From contig NZ_QULW01000009.1 in the NCBI RefSeq assembly GCF_003481825.1, forward strand, positions 62,001-126,000: a DNA stretch of 64,000 bases, written 5' to 3'. Under the pieces are notes generated by a model. That model made no database searches. It was not told the origin of the DNA and saw nothing but the letters and a program-made list of their open reading frames with translations. The stretch is from Clostridium sp. OM02-18AC. Lineage in GTDB: Bacteria; Bacillota; Clostridia; Lachnospirales; Lachnospiraceae. Of the stretch, positions 32,680 through 41,312 are shown piece by piece (position 1 is the first letter of the stretch; each line of letters opens with the position of its first letter). A program made the translations under genes and the position numbers.

Positions 32680-32693
32680 AGTAGGAGGAAGCT

Positions 32694-33938
32694 ATGGGAC
32701 AGACAATCATTGAAAAAATTTTAGCACACAATACCGGCAAGGATGTAAAGCCGGGCGATATTGTTACCGTAAACGTAGACCGCGTGATGCTGGATGACAT
32801 CATGATCCCGTTTATCGTGGACAAGTTCCACGAGATGGGCTTTGCAAAAGTATGGGACCCGGATAAGGTTGTTCTGATCTACGACCATCTGGTACCGGCA
32901 AGCCAGCAGGACGATACCCGTCATTTCCGCGTAGGTGATGCCTTTGTAGAGCAGTATGGCATCAAAAACATCCACAGAAGTGACGGAATCTGTCACCAGC
33001 TCATGACGGAGGCAGGCTATGTAAAGCCGGGGCATGTGGTATTCGGTACTGACAGCCACACCACGACTTACGGCTGTGTGGGTGCATTTTCCACCGGAAT
33101 CGGCTACACCGAGATGGCTTCCATCCTGGGAACCGGAACTCTCTGGGTAAAGGTGCCGGAAACCATTAAAGTGGTGATCGACGGCAAACTGCCGGAAGGC
33201 GTGATGTCCAAAGACGTGATCCTCCGTCTGATCGGGGACCTGGGCGCAGACGGTGCGACTTACCGTGCCCTGGAGTTTACCGGTTCCGCCGTGAAAGATA
33301 TGAGCATTGCCAGCCGCACGACCATGGCGAACATGGCAATTGAGGCTGGTGCAAAGTGCGCACTGTTTACTCCGGATGAGAAGACCGAGGAGTACTGTGA
33401 AATCAAGCTGGACGACTTCCAGAAGAGTCTGGTGGGCGATCCGGATGCGGTTTACTTAAAAGAACTTCACTACCAGGCGGAAGATTTTGTGCCGGTTATG
33501 GCATGTCCTTCCCAGGTAGACAAGATCCGCAATGTCAGCGAACTCGAAGGTACCGTCATTGATCAGGTATTTATCGGTTCCTGCACCAATGGCCGTCTGG
33601 AGGATCTGCAGGCAGCTGCAGAGGTATTAAAGGGCAAGAGCGTAGCTCCGTTTGTGAAGCTGATCGTAACTCCGGCGAGCCGGAAAGTATACGAGGAGGC
33701 TGCAGCATGCGGTGCCATTAAGACCCTGATCGAGGCAGGCGCGATCGTCACCCATCCGGGCTGCGGACTCTGCTGCGGACGTACCGGCGGTATCTTAAGC
33801 GACGGCGAGCGCGTTGTGGCAACCAACAACCGCAACTTCTTAGGACGTATGGGAACCTCCAAGGTGGAGATTTACCTGGCATCCCCGAGAACCGCTGCAG
33901 CCTGCGCTGTAGCTGGTAAGATCGTGAGCCCGGTATAA
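32694..33938 (+). CDS. leuC: 3-isopropylmalate dehydratase large subunit-like protein, copy 2
   Basis: This 414-residue subunit has GTDSHTTTYGCVGAFSTGIG, the canonical cluster motif FIGSCTNGR and HPGCGLCCGRTGG. The early region VDRVMLDDIMIPFIVDKF differs strongly from copy 1 (NDGTTHL), as expected for a different hydroxy-acid substrate. It is the last gene of the four-gene cluster. A hairpin follows 34 bases after the stop. Assignment to leucine synthesis versus another dehydratase is open. Confidence 0.87.
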   Translation: MGQTIIEKILAHNTGKDVKPGDIVTVNVDRVMLDDIMIPFIVDKFHEMGFAKVWDPDKVVLIYDHLVPASQQDDTRHFRVGDAFVEQYGIKNIHRSDGICHQLMTEAGYVKPGHVVFGTDSHTTTYGCVGAFSTGIGYTEMASILGTGTLWVKVPETIKVVIDGKLPEGVMSKDVILRLIGDLGADGATYRALEFTGSAVKDMSIASRTTMANMAIEAGAKCALFTPDEKTEEYCEIKLDDFQKSLVGDPDAVYLKELHYQAEDFVPVMACPSQVDKIRNVSELEGTVIDQVFIGSCTNGRLEDLQAAAEVLKGKSVAPFVKLIVTPASRKVYEEAAACGAIKTLIEAGAIVTHPGCGLCCGRTGGILSDGERVVATNNRNFLGRMGTSKVEIYLASPRTAAACAVAGKIVSPV

Positions 33939-33971
33939 ACATGGAAACAAAGTAACTTGATTGTTGCCTGG

Positions 33972-33998
33972 AAATGCAGCCCGGTTTGAGCTGCATTT
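33972..33998 (+). terminator. Hairpin at the end of the leuD/leuC cluster
   Basis: The 9-bp stem AAATGCAGC / GCTGCATTT has a 9-base loop and follows the last gene. No T-tract, so the terminator call is tentative. Confidence 0.45.
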
Positions 33999-34058
33999 GG
34001 GGCTCAATATGACTAGGGAAACCGGCTTGCGGCCGTCCCGTTGCAGGAGATTATGTAT

Positions 34059-34547
34059 ATGAAAGCGCAAAAACAGGAAAAAACGAATGTCATGCGTCTT
34101 CTGGATGCGGCAGGCATTTCCTACCGTGTCCAGGAGTATGAGGTGGATGAGAATGATCTTTCCGGCATCCACGTAGCAAACCAGATCGGCGAAGACCCGG
34201 ACAGTGTTTTTAAAACCCTGGTATTAAAAGGCGAAAAGCGAGGATTTCTGGTTTGCTGTATTCCCGTGGCAGAGGAGCTGGACTTAAAAAAGGTAGCCAG
34301 AGCGGTAGGGGATAAGAAAGTGGAGATGCTTCCCATGAAAGAGCTTCTCCCGACCACCGGTTACATCCGTGGCGGCTGTTCTCCGATCGGCATGAAGAAA
34401 AAGTTTCCTACTTATATAGAAGAAACAGCAATTTTATTCGATGAGATCGCAGTCAGTGCAGGTATCCGCGGTGCGCAGGTCATCTTGAATCCGGAGGATT
34501 TAAAGGCTTACACCGAGGCAGAATATGCCAGTCTGACGATTGCATGA
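34059..34547 (+). CDS. YbaK/EbsC-type aminoacyl-tRNA deacylase
   Basis: The 162-residue protein belongs to the YbaK/ProX editing family that removes mischarged Cys (or other residues) from tRNAPro. Recognisable blocks are KTLVLKGEKRGFLVCCIPV, ELDLKKVARAVGDKKVEM and GYIRGGCSPIGMKKKFPTYI. ATG 34059 is 9 nt after AGGAG; two upstream in-frame starts are too close to that site. It is monocistronic and followed by a terminator about 105 bases later. Confidence 0.92.
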   Translation: MKAQKQEKTNVMRLLDAAGISYRVQEYEVDENDLSGIHVANQIGEDPDSVFKTLVLKGEKRGFLVCCIPVAEELDLKKVARAVGDKKVEMLPMKELLPTTGYIRGGCSPIGMKKKFPTYIEETAILFDEIAVSAGIRGAQVILNPEDLKAYTEAEYASLTIA

Positions 34548-34653
34548 TTGCGATCCTCCAGTATGTTTGCAGCTGCGAAACAGCAAAAAATGCGGATGTA
34601 TCCGGAACAGAGTGCTGGAGTTTCATGGAAAAAGGAAATAATAAAGTTTACAT

Positions 34654-34686
34654 AAAAAAGAGTCGACATTGTTCGACTCTTTTTTT
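34654..34686 (+). terminator. Strong terminator after the deacylase gene
   Basis: AAAAAAGAGTCGA pairs with TCGACTCTTTTTT around a 6-base loop, ending in seven Ts. The 150 bases that follow are A/T-rich with nothing else recognisable before the next promoter. Confidence 0.92.
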
Positions 34687-34850
34687 ATGACGGTATAATT
34701 AACAAAAATGTAATAATTGCGTAATAGTTCGGCGGAAAAATGAAACAAAAAAATGGCTGTTTAAGCGGGTAAACTTTGTGAAAAGCTATAGAAAAGCGCA
34801 AATTCCTGAAAATTCCGGGTGGCACTTATGACAAAAGTGTGAAAAACTTA

Positions 34851-34880
34851 TTGACAGTTTCACTTGTCCCCCACTATAAT
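34851..34880 (+). promoter_or_regulatory. Promoter of the cell-wall hydrolase gene
   Basis: Consensus boxes TTGACA (34851-34856) and TATAAT (34875-34880) have an 18-bp spacer. Transcription would start near 34887. Confidence 0.88.
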
Positions 34881-34886
34881 ATCGCC

Positions 34887-34985
34887 TGTCACAAGAAACG
34901 AAGTGATTTCAGGACTTAATTCCCACTTTGAGTCAAAATAATGCCATATTTAGGGAATCACTTGTAAGGAAGAAAGGAGCATATC
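34887..34985 (+). other. About 99-nt leader of the cell-wall hydrolase mRNA with inverted repeat
   Basis: AAGTGATT (34901-34908) can pair with AATCACTT (34956-34963), enclosing a smaller GACT/AGTC stem. The right arm ends 10 bases before the ribosome site AAAGGAG, so the fold could influence translation. I do not recognise a known riboswitch class, including the c-di-AMP type often found before such hydrolases. Confidence 0.4.
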
Positions 34986-35900
34986 ATGTATCCATTTTGC
35001 TCATTTCTCCAGGCGATTTGTCAGCTTGTAAAAAACATGTTCACTCCGGTAGTGAAGATGACCAAGCGTTTATATCGCAGTGCGGCAGTCATCATGGCCG
35101 GAACTGCAGTCGTAGCCGTTATGACTTTTTCTTCTGCTGGATTTGCGGCGGGCGGACACAATGCCCTGACTGCTTATGCGGAGACTTCAGACGGGGAAGT
35201 TCCGGAAACGGAAACACCAGACGAAGCCATGGAAGAAATTGCTGGAGAAACGCAACTATTAACGGAAGCAAAGGTGCAACTGCGTCTTACAGATCCTGAC
35301 AATTTGAGGAGCGGACAGCTCCTTGTGGGCGATACCATAGCAAGAAATATACAGGAACAAAATGCTGTACGTCAGGAACAGAAAGCTGTGATCGAGGAAA
35401 ACGAAAAAGAAATCGAGCGGATTGAGGAAGAACGCCGCAGACTGGCAGAGGAAGAAGCCGCCAGAAAGGCAGAGGAAGAGCGCAGGCATGCAGAGGCAGA
35501 AGCTGTGCGTGCGTCATCGGTCATTTCTTTTTCAGACCAGGATTATGAGGTTTTAAAACGGATCGTAGAAGCTGAGGCAGGCGGCTGCGACATGAAAGGC
35601 AGGATTTTAGTAGCCAATGTCATTTTAAACCGTGTACGCGACGGTGAATTTCCATCGACCATAACGGATGTGGTTTACCAGCGCTCTCAGTTTTCACCAG
35701 TCAGCGATGGCCGGTTAAACAGCTGCAGTGTGTCGGAAAAGACTGTAGAGGCAGTCAATCGGGCATTGTCCGGGGAAGATTACTCCCAGGGAGCACTGTT
35801 TTTTATGAACCGGATCCGTTCACGATCCAGTAATGTCAGCTGGTTTGACCGGAATCTTACGTATCTGTTCCAACACGAAAAGCATGAGTTCTTTCGATAA
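34986..35900 (+). CDS. Cell-wall hydrolase (SleB/Hydrolase_2-type domain), exported
   Basis: The 304-residue protein has an N-terminal membrane/signal segment (YRSAAVIMAGTAVVAVMTF), a coiled-coil stretch rich in Glu/Lys/Arg (about residues 130-175), and a C-terminal SleB-like hydrolase domain: YEVLKRIVEAEAGGCDMKG, VANVILNRVRDGEFP, ALFFMNRIRS. The catalytic-type glutamate of EAEAGG is present. Such enzymes cut peptidoglycan in growth, division or spore cortex. The start follows AAAGGAG with 6-nt spacing. Strong promoter and a structured leader suggest regulation. Confidence 0.88.
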   Translation: MYPFCSFLQAICQLVKNMFTPVVKMTKRLYRSAAVIMAGTAVVAVMTFSSAGFAAGGHNALTAYAETSDGEVPETETPDEAMEEIAGETQLLTEAKVQLRLTDPDNLRSGQLLVGDTIARNIQEQNAVRQEQKAVIEENEKEIERIEEERRRLAEEEAARKAEEERRHAEAEAVRASSVISFSDQDYEVLKRIVEAEAGGCDMKGRILVANVILNRVRDGEFPSTITDVVYQRSQFSPVSDGRLNSCSVSEKTVEAVNRALSGEDYSQGALFFMNRIRSRSSNVSWFDRNLTYLFQHEKHEFFR

Positions 35901-35997
35901 AACAGAACCAGATATCGTGCATACGTCATTGAAAAATGCAAAAAAACGGTAAACTATGTTAAAAAACAGACAGAATCTGCCATAAGGCAGAAAAACG

Positions 35998-36025
35998 AAA
36001 AGAGAGTCCAAATGGATTCTCTTTT
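35998..36025 (+). terminator. Terminator after the cell-wall hydrolase
   Basis: AAAAGAGAGTCC pairs with GGATTCTCTTTT (one mismatch) around a 4-base loop, followed by further Ts. Confidence 0.88.
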
Positions 36026-36120
36026 TGTGCATAAGAGAAAACTTAAAAAAACACTGTATACATAATCCAAAACTTATGGATTTCATGAGGATTTTCTTAT
36101 GGTTTTTTTATTTTCAAATA

Positions 36121-36149
36121 TTGACTTTTTCTTCACAAAATGAGATAAT
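36121..36149 (+). promoter_or_regulatory. Promoter of pckA
   Basis: TTGACT (36121-36126) and GATAAT (36144-36149) are 17 bp apart, about 55 bp before the start. Confidence 0.75.
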
Positions 36150-36207
36150 AAACGCGAATTTCGGTAAAAATTGATATCGAGGAAAGTGAAAGAGAGGTTG
36201 AATGAAG

Positions 36208-37812
36208 ATGGCAAATATCGATTTAAGTCAGTATGGTATTACCGGAACCACAGAGGTGGTTTACAATCCTTCTTACGAGATGTTATTTGAAGAAGAGACC
36301 AAAGAAGGTCTGGAAGGTTATGAGAAGGGACAGGTCAGTGAGCTTGGCGCTGTCAACGTTATGACCGGTATCTATACAGGTCGTTCACCTAAAGACAAAT
36401 ATATCGTGATGGATGAGAATTCCAAGGACACCGTTTGGTGGACTTCCGACGAGTATAAAAACGACAACCATCCGGCAAGCAAAGAGGCTTGGGAAGCAGT
36501 TAAGGAAATCGCTAAGAAAGAACTTTCCAACAAGAGACTGTTCGTAGTTGATGCATTCTGCGGCGCAAACAAAGACACCCGCATGGCAATCCGTTTTATC
36601 GTTGAGGTTGCATGGCAGGCACACTTTGTAACCAATATGTTCATCAAGCCAACTGAGGAAGAGCTGAAAGACTTCAAGCCGGACTTCGTTGTTTACAACG
36701 CATCCAAGGCAAAAGTTGAGAACTACAAAGAGCTTGGCTTAAACTCCGAGACTGCAGTTGTCTTCAACATCACCAGCCGTGAGCAGGTTATCATCAACAC
36801 CTGGTACGGCGGCGAGATGAAGAAAGGTATGTTCTCCATGATGAACTACTATCTGCCGTTAAAGGGCATCGCTTCCATGCACTGCTCTGCAAACACTGAC
36901 TTAAACGGTGAGAACACCGCTATCTTCTTCGGTCTGTCCGGAACCGGTAAGACCACCCTTTCTACCGACCCGAAGCGTCTCCTCATTGGTGATGACGAGC
37001 ACGGCTGGGACGACAACGGCGTATTCAACTTCGAGGGCGGCTGCTACGCAAAGGTTATCAACCTGGACAAGGATTCCGAGCCGGATATCTACAATGCAAT
37101 CAAGAGAAACGCGCTGCTTGAGAACGTTACCCTGGATGCAAACGGCAAGATCGACTTCGCAGATAAGAGCGTAACCGAGAATACCCGTGTATCTTACCCG
37201 ATTGACCATATTAAGAACATCGTACGTCCGATCTCCGCAGCACCGGCAGCTAAGAACGTAATCTTCCTGTCCGCAGATGCATTCGGCGTACTTCCGCCAG
37301 TGTCCATTCTGACTCCGGAGCAGACCCAGTACTACTTCCTGTCCGGTTTCACTGCTAAGTTAGCAGGTACCGAGCGCGGTATTACCGAGCCGACCCCGAC
37401 CTTCTCTGCTTGCTTCGGACAGGCATTCCTGGAACTGCATCCGACCAAGTACGCAGAAGAGCTCGTTAAGAAAATGGAGAAGAGCGGTGCAAAAGCATAC
37501 CTGGTTAACACTGGCTGGAACGGTACCGGCAAACGTATCTCCATCAAAGATACCCGTGGTATCATCGATGCAATCTTAAACGGTTCCATCAACACAGCAC
37601 CGACCAAACAGCTTCCGTACTTCAACTTCGAGATCCCGACCGAGCTTCCGGGTGTAGACACCGGCATCCTCGATCCGAGAGACACCTATGCAGATGTTGC
37701 TGAGTGGGAGACCAAGGCAAAAGATCTGGCACAGCGTTTCACCAAGAACTTCGCAAAATACGAAGGCAACGCAGCTGGTAAGGCTCTGGTTGCAGCTGGT
37801 CCGCAGATCTAA
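36208..37812 (+). CDS. pckA: Phosphoenolpyruvate carboxykinase (ATP)
   Basis: The 534-residue enzyme interconverts oxaloacetate + ATP and phosphoenolpyruvate + CO2 + ADP. Signature blocks: TGIYTGRSPKDKYIV, the P-loop FFGLSGTGKTTLS, LIGDDEHGWDDNGVFNFEGG (metal-binding Asp) and ENTRVSYPIDHI. I chose ATG 36208 (10 nt from AGAGAGG); ATG 36202, two codons upstream, is also possible. It is monocistronic with promoter and terminator. In rumen and gut Clostridia this enzyme often fixes CO2 toward oxaloacetate and gains ATP. Confidence 0.98.
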   Translation: MANIDLSQYGITGTTEVVYNPSYEMLFEEETKEGLEGYEKGQVSELGAVNVMTGIYTGRSPKDKYIVMDENSKDTVWWTSDEYKNDNHPASKEAWEAVKEIAKKELSNKRLFVVDAFCGANKDTRMAIRFIVEVAWQAHFVTNMFIKPTEEELKDFKPDFVVYNASKAKVENYKELGLNSETAVVFNITSREQVIINTWYGGEMKKGMFSMMNYYLPLKGIASMHCSANTDLNGENTAIFFGLSGTGKTTLSTDPKRLLIGDDEHGWDDNGVFNFEGGCYAKVINLDKDSEPDIYNAIKRNALLENVTLDANGKIDFADKSVTENTRVSYPIDHIKNIVRPISAAPAAKNVIFLSADAFGVLPPVSILTPEQTQYYFLSGFTAKLAGTERGITEPTPTFSACFGQAFLELHPTKYAEELVKKMEKSGAKAYLVNTGWNGTGKRISIKDTRGIIDAILNGSINTAPTKQLPYFNFEIPTELPGVDTGILDPRDTYADVAEWETKAKDLAQRFTKNFAKYEGNAAGKALVAAGPQI

Positions 37813-37844
37813 TCGCGAGATTAATTTCATATTGCAATATTCAT

Positions 37845-37873
37845 GGAAAGGCTGCCCTTGTGGCAGCCTTTCC
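37845..37873 (+). terminator. Terminator after pckA
   Basis: The perfect stem GGAAAGGCTGCC / GGCAGCCTTTCC with a 5-base loop lies 33 bases after the stop. Confidence 0.85.
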
Positions 37874-37924
37874 TGCTTCACAGGAGGCAAGGGAGGAGTG
37901 TTGACAAAGCATCGGTAAAATCCT

Positions 37925-37950
37925 GTTGCTGGGCACGCGTGCGTGAACAG
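37925..37950 (+). repeat. Intergenic palindromic repeat, copy 1
   Basis: A 26-bp segment beginning GTTGCTGGGCACGCGTGCGT and ending GAACAG. It contains the 10-bp palindrome GCACGCGTGC and outer CTGTT/AACAG arms. Copy 2 (48686-48711) differs at three positions. A structural relative occurs at 60113-60143. Confidence 0.7.
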
Positions 37951-38051
37951 AAACCAAAGCAAAGGCACTTCTGTGGATTCCAGAAGAAAAGAATGTGCAT
38001 CGGTTGTATTTTCTGCTATACTGGAATCATAAATAAAAAAAGGAGACGAGG

Positions 38052-38702
38052 ATGAAAAAATATATATTCTTTGATTTGGACGGAACTCTCACGGATTCGG
38101 CGGAAGGAATCACCAATTCCGTCGCTTACGCATTAAAACGCAACGGCATTTTTGTGGAAGATAAAACATCCCTGAATGTGTTTGTAGGACCGCCGTTGGT
38201 GGAAAGTTTTATGAAATATTATCACTTCGACCGTGAAAAAGCGAAAAAATCCGTGGGGATTTACCGGGAATATTTTGAGGAGAAAGGCATGTTCGAAAAT
38301 GCCGTATATCCGGGAATTCCGGAGCTGCTTGCCGAACTGAAAAAAGACGGATACAAGCTCTACGTGGCAACCTCCAAACCGGAACCGTATTCCGTAAAGA
38401 TCATCGGGCATTTTGGACTGGCAGAGTATTTTGAGATGGTCGGCGGTGCAGACATGAACGAAACACGAGTTCATAAAGGCGATGTGATCCGTTATGTTAT
38501 GGAAAGCTGCAATCTGACCAACCCGGACGAGATTGTAATGATCGGAGACCGGGAAAATGACATGAACGGTGCAAAGCAGAATGGAATCGAATCCGTCGGC
38601 GTTCTTTACGGATATGGAAGCCGCGAAGAACTGGAAAATGCCGGAGCCTGTCATATCGCAAACGATGTGCAGGAGCTGGGATGCGTACTGCGGACCTTAT
38701 AA
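38052..38702 (+). CDS. HAD-superfamily phosphatase, Gph/PgmB-like
   Basis: The 216-residue enzyme has HAD motif I FFDLDGTLTDS (nucleophile Asp), motif II VATSKPEPYSVK, and motifs III-IV with IGDRENDMNGAKQNG. A helical cap lies between residues ~20 and ~85. The closest functional groups are phosphoglycolate phosphatase and beta-phosphoglucomutase; the substrate is not decided. The start follows AAAAAAGGAGACGAGG. It is monocistronic, ending at a long GAAA-loop terminator. Confidence 0.9.
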   Translation: MKKYIFFDLDGTLTDSAEGITNSVAYALKRNGIFVEDKTSLNVFVGPPLVESFMKYYHFDREKAKKSVGIYREYFEEKGMFENAVYPGIPELLAELKKDGYKLYVATSKPEPYSVKIIGHFGLAEYFEMVGGADMNETRVHKGDVIRYVMESCNLTNPDEIVMIGDRENDMNGAKQNGIESVGVLYGYGSREELENAGACHIANDVQELGCVLRTL

Positions 38703-38721
38703 ACAATATTAACATATGACA

Positions 38722-38761
38722 AGGGCCGTGTGAGTTGCCGAAAGGCAACTCACACGGCCCT
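38722..38761. terminator. Long GAAA-tetraloop hairpin between convergent genes
   Basis: An 18-bp perfect stem (AGGGCCGTGTGAGTTGCC and its complement) is capped by GAAA. It lies between the HAD gene and the minus-strand CarD-like gene and can stop transcription from both sides, although T-tracts are short. Confidence 0.85.
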
Positions 38762-38780
38762 ATTAAAGTTAATCAAATTG

Positions 38781-39287
38781 TTATTTCAGCTCTTCGATGC
38801 GCTCTCCGATGTAGTCGGCCATCTGCTCTTTTGGCAGACCGAGGGCAGCCGAAAGTTCGCTGTAGAGGCAGTCCTCTGCCATGCGCAGATACTTCTCGTC
38901 TACTGCAGTGATCCGTTTTCCCTGTGCATTTCGCTGCAGCTTTCGCAAGTATAAAGTTTTGATGATCCGGATCCACTGGCGGCAGTCACCGGATTTCATA
39001 CAGGTTTTATAGAGATCCTCCCGTTGCTTTTCATTGGCAATCCACAATTCTTTGATGTCCGGTATTTCACGGATCAGCTGTTCTGCCTCATCGTGGTTTA
39101 ATACTTTGCGCATATAGTTTTTGGTGCTGTCTGTTGGAGTGAAAATTTTTCCGCCTTTCTGGGAAGAAGGCACCAGTACATAAAAAAGCCGTCCGCTTCC
39201 GGTCTGAAGCGGATCCATGGTAGTAATGTCTTCAATCTTGCATACGCCGGTTGTTCCGTAAACGATATAATCGCCTTTTTCAAACAT
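38781..39287 (-). CDS. CarD-family transcriptional regulator
   Basis: The 168-residue protein starts with the CarD/TRCF RNA-polymerase-interaction domain (MFEKGDYIVYGTTGVCKIEDI, then FYVLVPSSQKGGKIFTP) and ends with a helical DNA-binding region (YLRMAEDCLYSELSAALGL). CarD-type proteins bind the RNA polymerase beta subunit and stabilise open promoter complexes. ATG 39287 is preferred (AAGGA 9 nt upstream); GTG 39293 is closer to that site. It is monocistronic, with a possible TAAAAT -10 on the minus strand at 39334-39339. Confidence 0.9.
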   Translation of the reverse strand: MFEKGDYIVYGTTGVCKIEDITTMDPLQTGSGRLFYVLVPSSQKGGKIFTPTDSTKNYMRKVLNHDEAEQLIREIPDIKELWIANEKQREDLYKTCMKSGDCRQWIRIIKTLYLRKLQRNAQGKRITAVDEKYLRMAEDCLYSELSAALGLPKEQMADYIGERIEELK

Positions 39288-39520
39288 GTTCACACATCCT
39301 TTTTCATTAACATAAAACGAAATTTACACACTCATTTTACCAGAATTTGGAGGTGAATTTCCAATGCTTTTTTACACAAAAGCGAAAGTTTGTGAAATAG
39401 TACTGTGTAGGAGTGATGTGTTTTTGTGGAAGATGACAATGCAGGTTATAGAAGAGAGACGTTTAGAAACCGGGATTTTTGGAATGAAAAGAATACGAAA
39501 GGATATACAAAGAACAAAAG

Positions 39521-39555
39521 AAGGAGCAGAGACGCCATTGGCATCTGTGCTCCTT
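39521..39555 (-). terminator. Terminator of pyrB-pyrI
   Basis: AAGGAGCAGAGACGCC pairs with GGCATCTGTGCTCCTT with two mismatches around a short loop. On the minus strand it is followed by TTCTTTTGTTC. Confidence 0.8.
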
Positions 39556-39589
39556 CCTTTCTGGTGCGCTCAACCGTGCACGTCTGGTT

Positions 39590-40024
39590 TTATTTCGATT
39601 TTCCGTATTTCTCTTCGCAGTACATGCAGCGGTAAGTCTCGGTCTTCTCATCTGCAAGGTAGAAGATGTGCGGCAGCTCCTGTTCGATGGAGGTGATGCA
39701 GCGCGGATTCTTGCAGCGGATCACGTTGATGATCTTCTTCGGCAGGTTCAGTGCCTTTTTCTCAACGATCTTGTTGTTACGGATCACGTTTACGGTGATG
39801 TTGTGATCAATGTAACCAAGTACATCAAGGTCGATGTTGTCGATCGGTCCCTCTACTTTGATGATGTCCTTACGACCCATTTTGCTGCTGCGTGCATTTT
39901 TGATGATGGCTATCTGGCAGTCAGTAAGACGGTCAAGACCAAGGTGATAGTAAATGTCAAGACTCTTGCCTGCCTGAATGTGATCCAGAACTACGCCTTC
40001 CTGTAATCCACTGATATTTAACAT
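39590..40024 (-). CDS. pyrI: Aspartate carbamoyltransferase regulatory subunit
   Basis: The 144-residue subunit binds nucleotide effectors and a structural zinc that docks it to PyrB. The zinc cysteines are CKNPRC and CMYCEEKY in the C-terminal half; the N-terminal allosteric domain includes GLDRLTDCQIAIIKNARSSK. Its ATG overlaps the pyrB stop by 7 nt, so translation is coupled. Presence of PyrI means allosteric control of the enzyme, as in enteric bacteria. Confidence 0.95.
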   Translation of the reverse strand: MLNISGLQEGVVLDHIQAGKSLDIYYHLGLDRLTDCQIAIIKNARSSKMGRKDIIKVEGPIDNIDLDVLGYIDHNITVNVIRNNKIVEKKALNLPKKIINVIRCKNPRCITSIEQELPHIFYLADEKTETYRCMYCEEKYGKSK

Positions 40025-40941
40025 GGTTTTTCCACCTCCAGTAAAGTCATGATCAGAGCCATACGGACATAAACACCGTACTGAGCCTGTTTGAAGTAAG
40101 CAGCTCTCGGGTCATCATCCACCTCAGTGGAGATCTCGTTGACACGAGGGAGCGGATGCAGAACATACATATCTTCTTTGGCTAATTTCATTTTCTCCTT
40201 GTCCAGGATATAGCTGTCTTTTAAGCGGATGTAATCTTCCTCATTGAAGAAACGCTCTTTCTGGACACGGGTCATGTAAAGAATGTCAAGCTCCGGCATG
40301 GCTGCGTCTAAGTTGCTGACTTCCTTGAAGTCGATATTGTTCGCACGCAGGACGTCTTCACGGATGTATTCCGGAACTTTTAATTCGTCTGGGGAAATAA
40401 GTACGAAACGAACATTTGGATAGCGGACCATGGCGTTGATCAGGGAATGAACGGTACGGCCGAATTTTAAGTCACCGCAAAAGCCGATGGTTAAGTTGTC
40501 CAGACGACCCTTTAAGGAGCGGATGGTCATTAAATCGGTTAAAGTCTGGGTCGGGTGCTGATGTCCGCCGTCACCGGCATTGATCACCGGGATTCTGGAA
40601 TTCATGGAAGCAACCAGTGCAGAACCCTCTTTCGGATGACGCATAGCCGCGATATCTGCGTAGCAGGAAATCATGCGGATGGTATCTGCAACGCTTTCAC
40701 CTTTGGCTGCAGAGCTGGAATTGGCCGAAGAAAAACCAAGTACGCTGCCTCCTAAACTTAACATTGCGGATTCAAAGCTAAGTCGGGTTCTTGTACTTGG
40801 TTCATAGAAAAGAGTCGCCAATTTTTTGCCGTCACAAACGTGAGCGTATTTTTTAAGGTTGTGTTCGATGTCAGATGCCAGTGTCAATAATTCGTCGGTC
40901 TCTTCAACGGAAAAATCCAACGGATTCAACAAATGTCTCAT
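40018..40941 (-). CDS. pyrB: Aspartate carbamoyltransferase catalytic subunit
   Basis: The 307-residue enzyme joins carbamoyl phosphate and aspartate in pyrimidine synthesis. Family motifs: FYEPSTRTRLSFESAM (carbamoyl phosphate site), MRHPKEGSA, INAGDGGHQHPTQTLTDL and LHPLPRVNEI. The ATG at 40941 follows AAAGGAGA. It is followed by pyrI in the same transcript. A short inverted repeat lies in its leader. No other pyr gene is adjacent. Confidence 0.97.
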   Translation of the reverse strand: MRHLLNPLDFSVEETDELLTLASDIEHNLKKYAHVCDGKKLATLFYEPSTRTRLSFESAMLSLGGSVLGFSSANSSSAAKGESVADTIRMISCYADIAAMRHPKEGSALVASMNSRIPVINAGDGGHQHPTQTLTDLMTIRSLKGRLDNLTIGFCGDLKFGRTVHSLINAMVRYPNVRFVLISPDELKVPEYIREDVLRANNIDFKEVSNLDAAMPELDILYMTRVQKERFFNEEDYIRLKDSYILDKEKMKLAKEDMYVLHPLPRVNEISTEVDDDPRAAYFKQAQYGVYVRMALIMTLLEVEKPC

Positions 40942-40970
40942 AACGTATCTCCTTTACTTTTTTTCTGGCA

Positions 40971-41010
40971 GCCGGACAAATTATCCGGCCGCAAGTCTTA
41001 GGACATTATA
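40971..41010 (-). promoter_or_regulatory. pyrB promoter -10 and leader inverted repeat
   Basis: On the minus strand TATAAT lies at 41005-41010 with a weak TGGTAA 17 bp upstream. The ~57-nt leader contains GCCGGA-N7-TCCGGC (40971-40989) just before the ribosome site. No U-tract follows, so it is not a standard attenuator. The remaining ~300 bases up to the ABC transporter gene hold a plus-strand TATAAT at 41172-41177 and little else. Confidence 0.5.
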
Positions 41011-41312
41011 GCGGATTTTGTTTGGGATTACCAGTCCCTTTTTTAGAAAATATTTCATAAAAATACATCCTCTTTTTTGTGATATTTTTGGATAGTTTTT
41101 CTAAAATTCACTGTAATGAATCTGTAAGGAAGATTAAGAAAAAGTGGATATCTAAAAAGCTGAGAATACGGTATAATGAGCGTGAACAGAGAAGAAAAGC
41201 TGTTTTTGTGTATTCCAAAAACAGCAGATATCTGTGAGACATGGAGCAGCCGGAACGTGTTTGGTCCGTGCAGCGCAGGACTGGGACGACGATGCTCTCA
41301 GAGGAGATGAAA

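Noticed and set aside
39364..39696. Plus-strand 110-codon reading frame between the CarD-like gene and pyrI
   Set aside because: It overlaps the pyrB-pyrI terminator and the end of pyrI, has no family resemblance and no convincing ribosome site.
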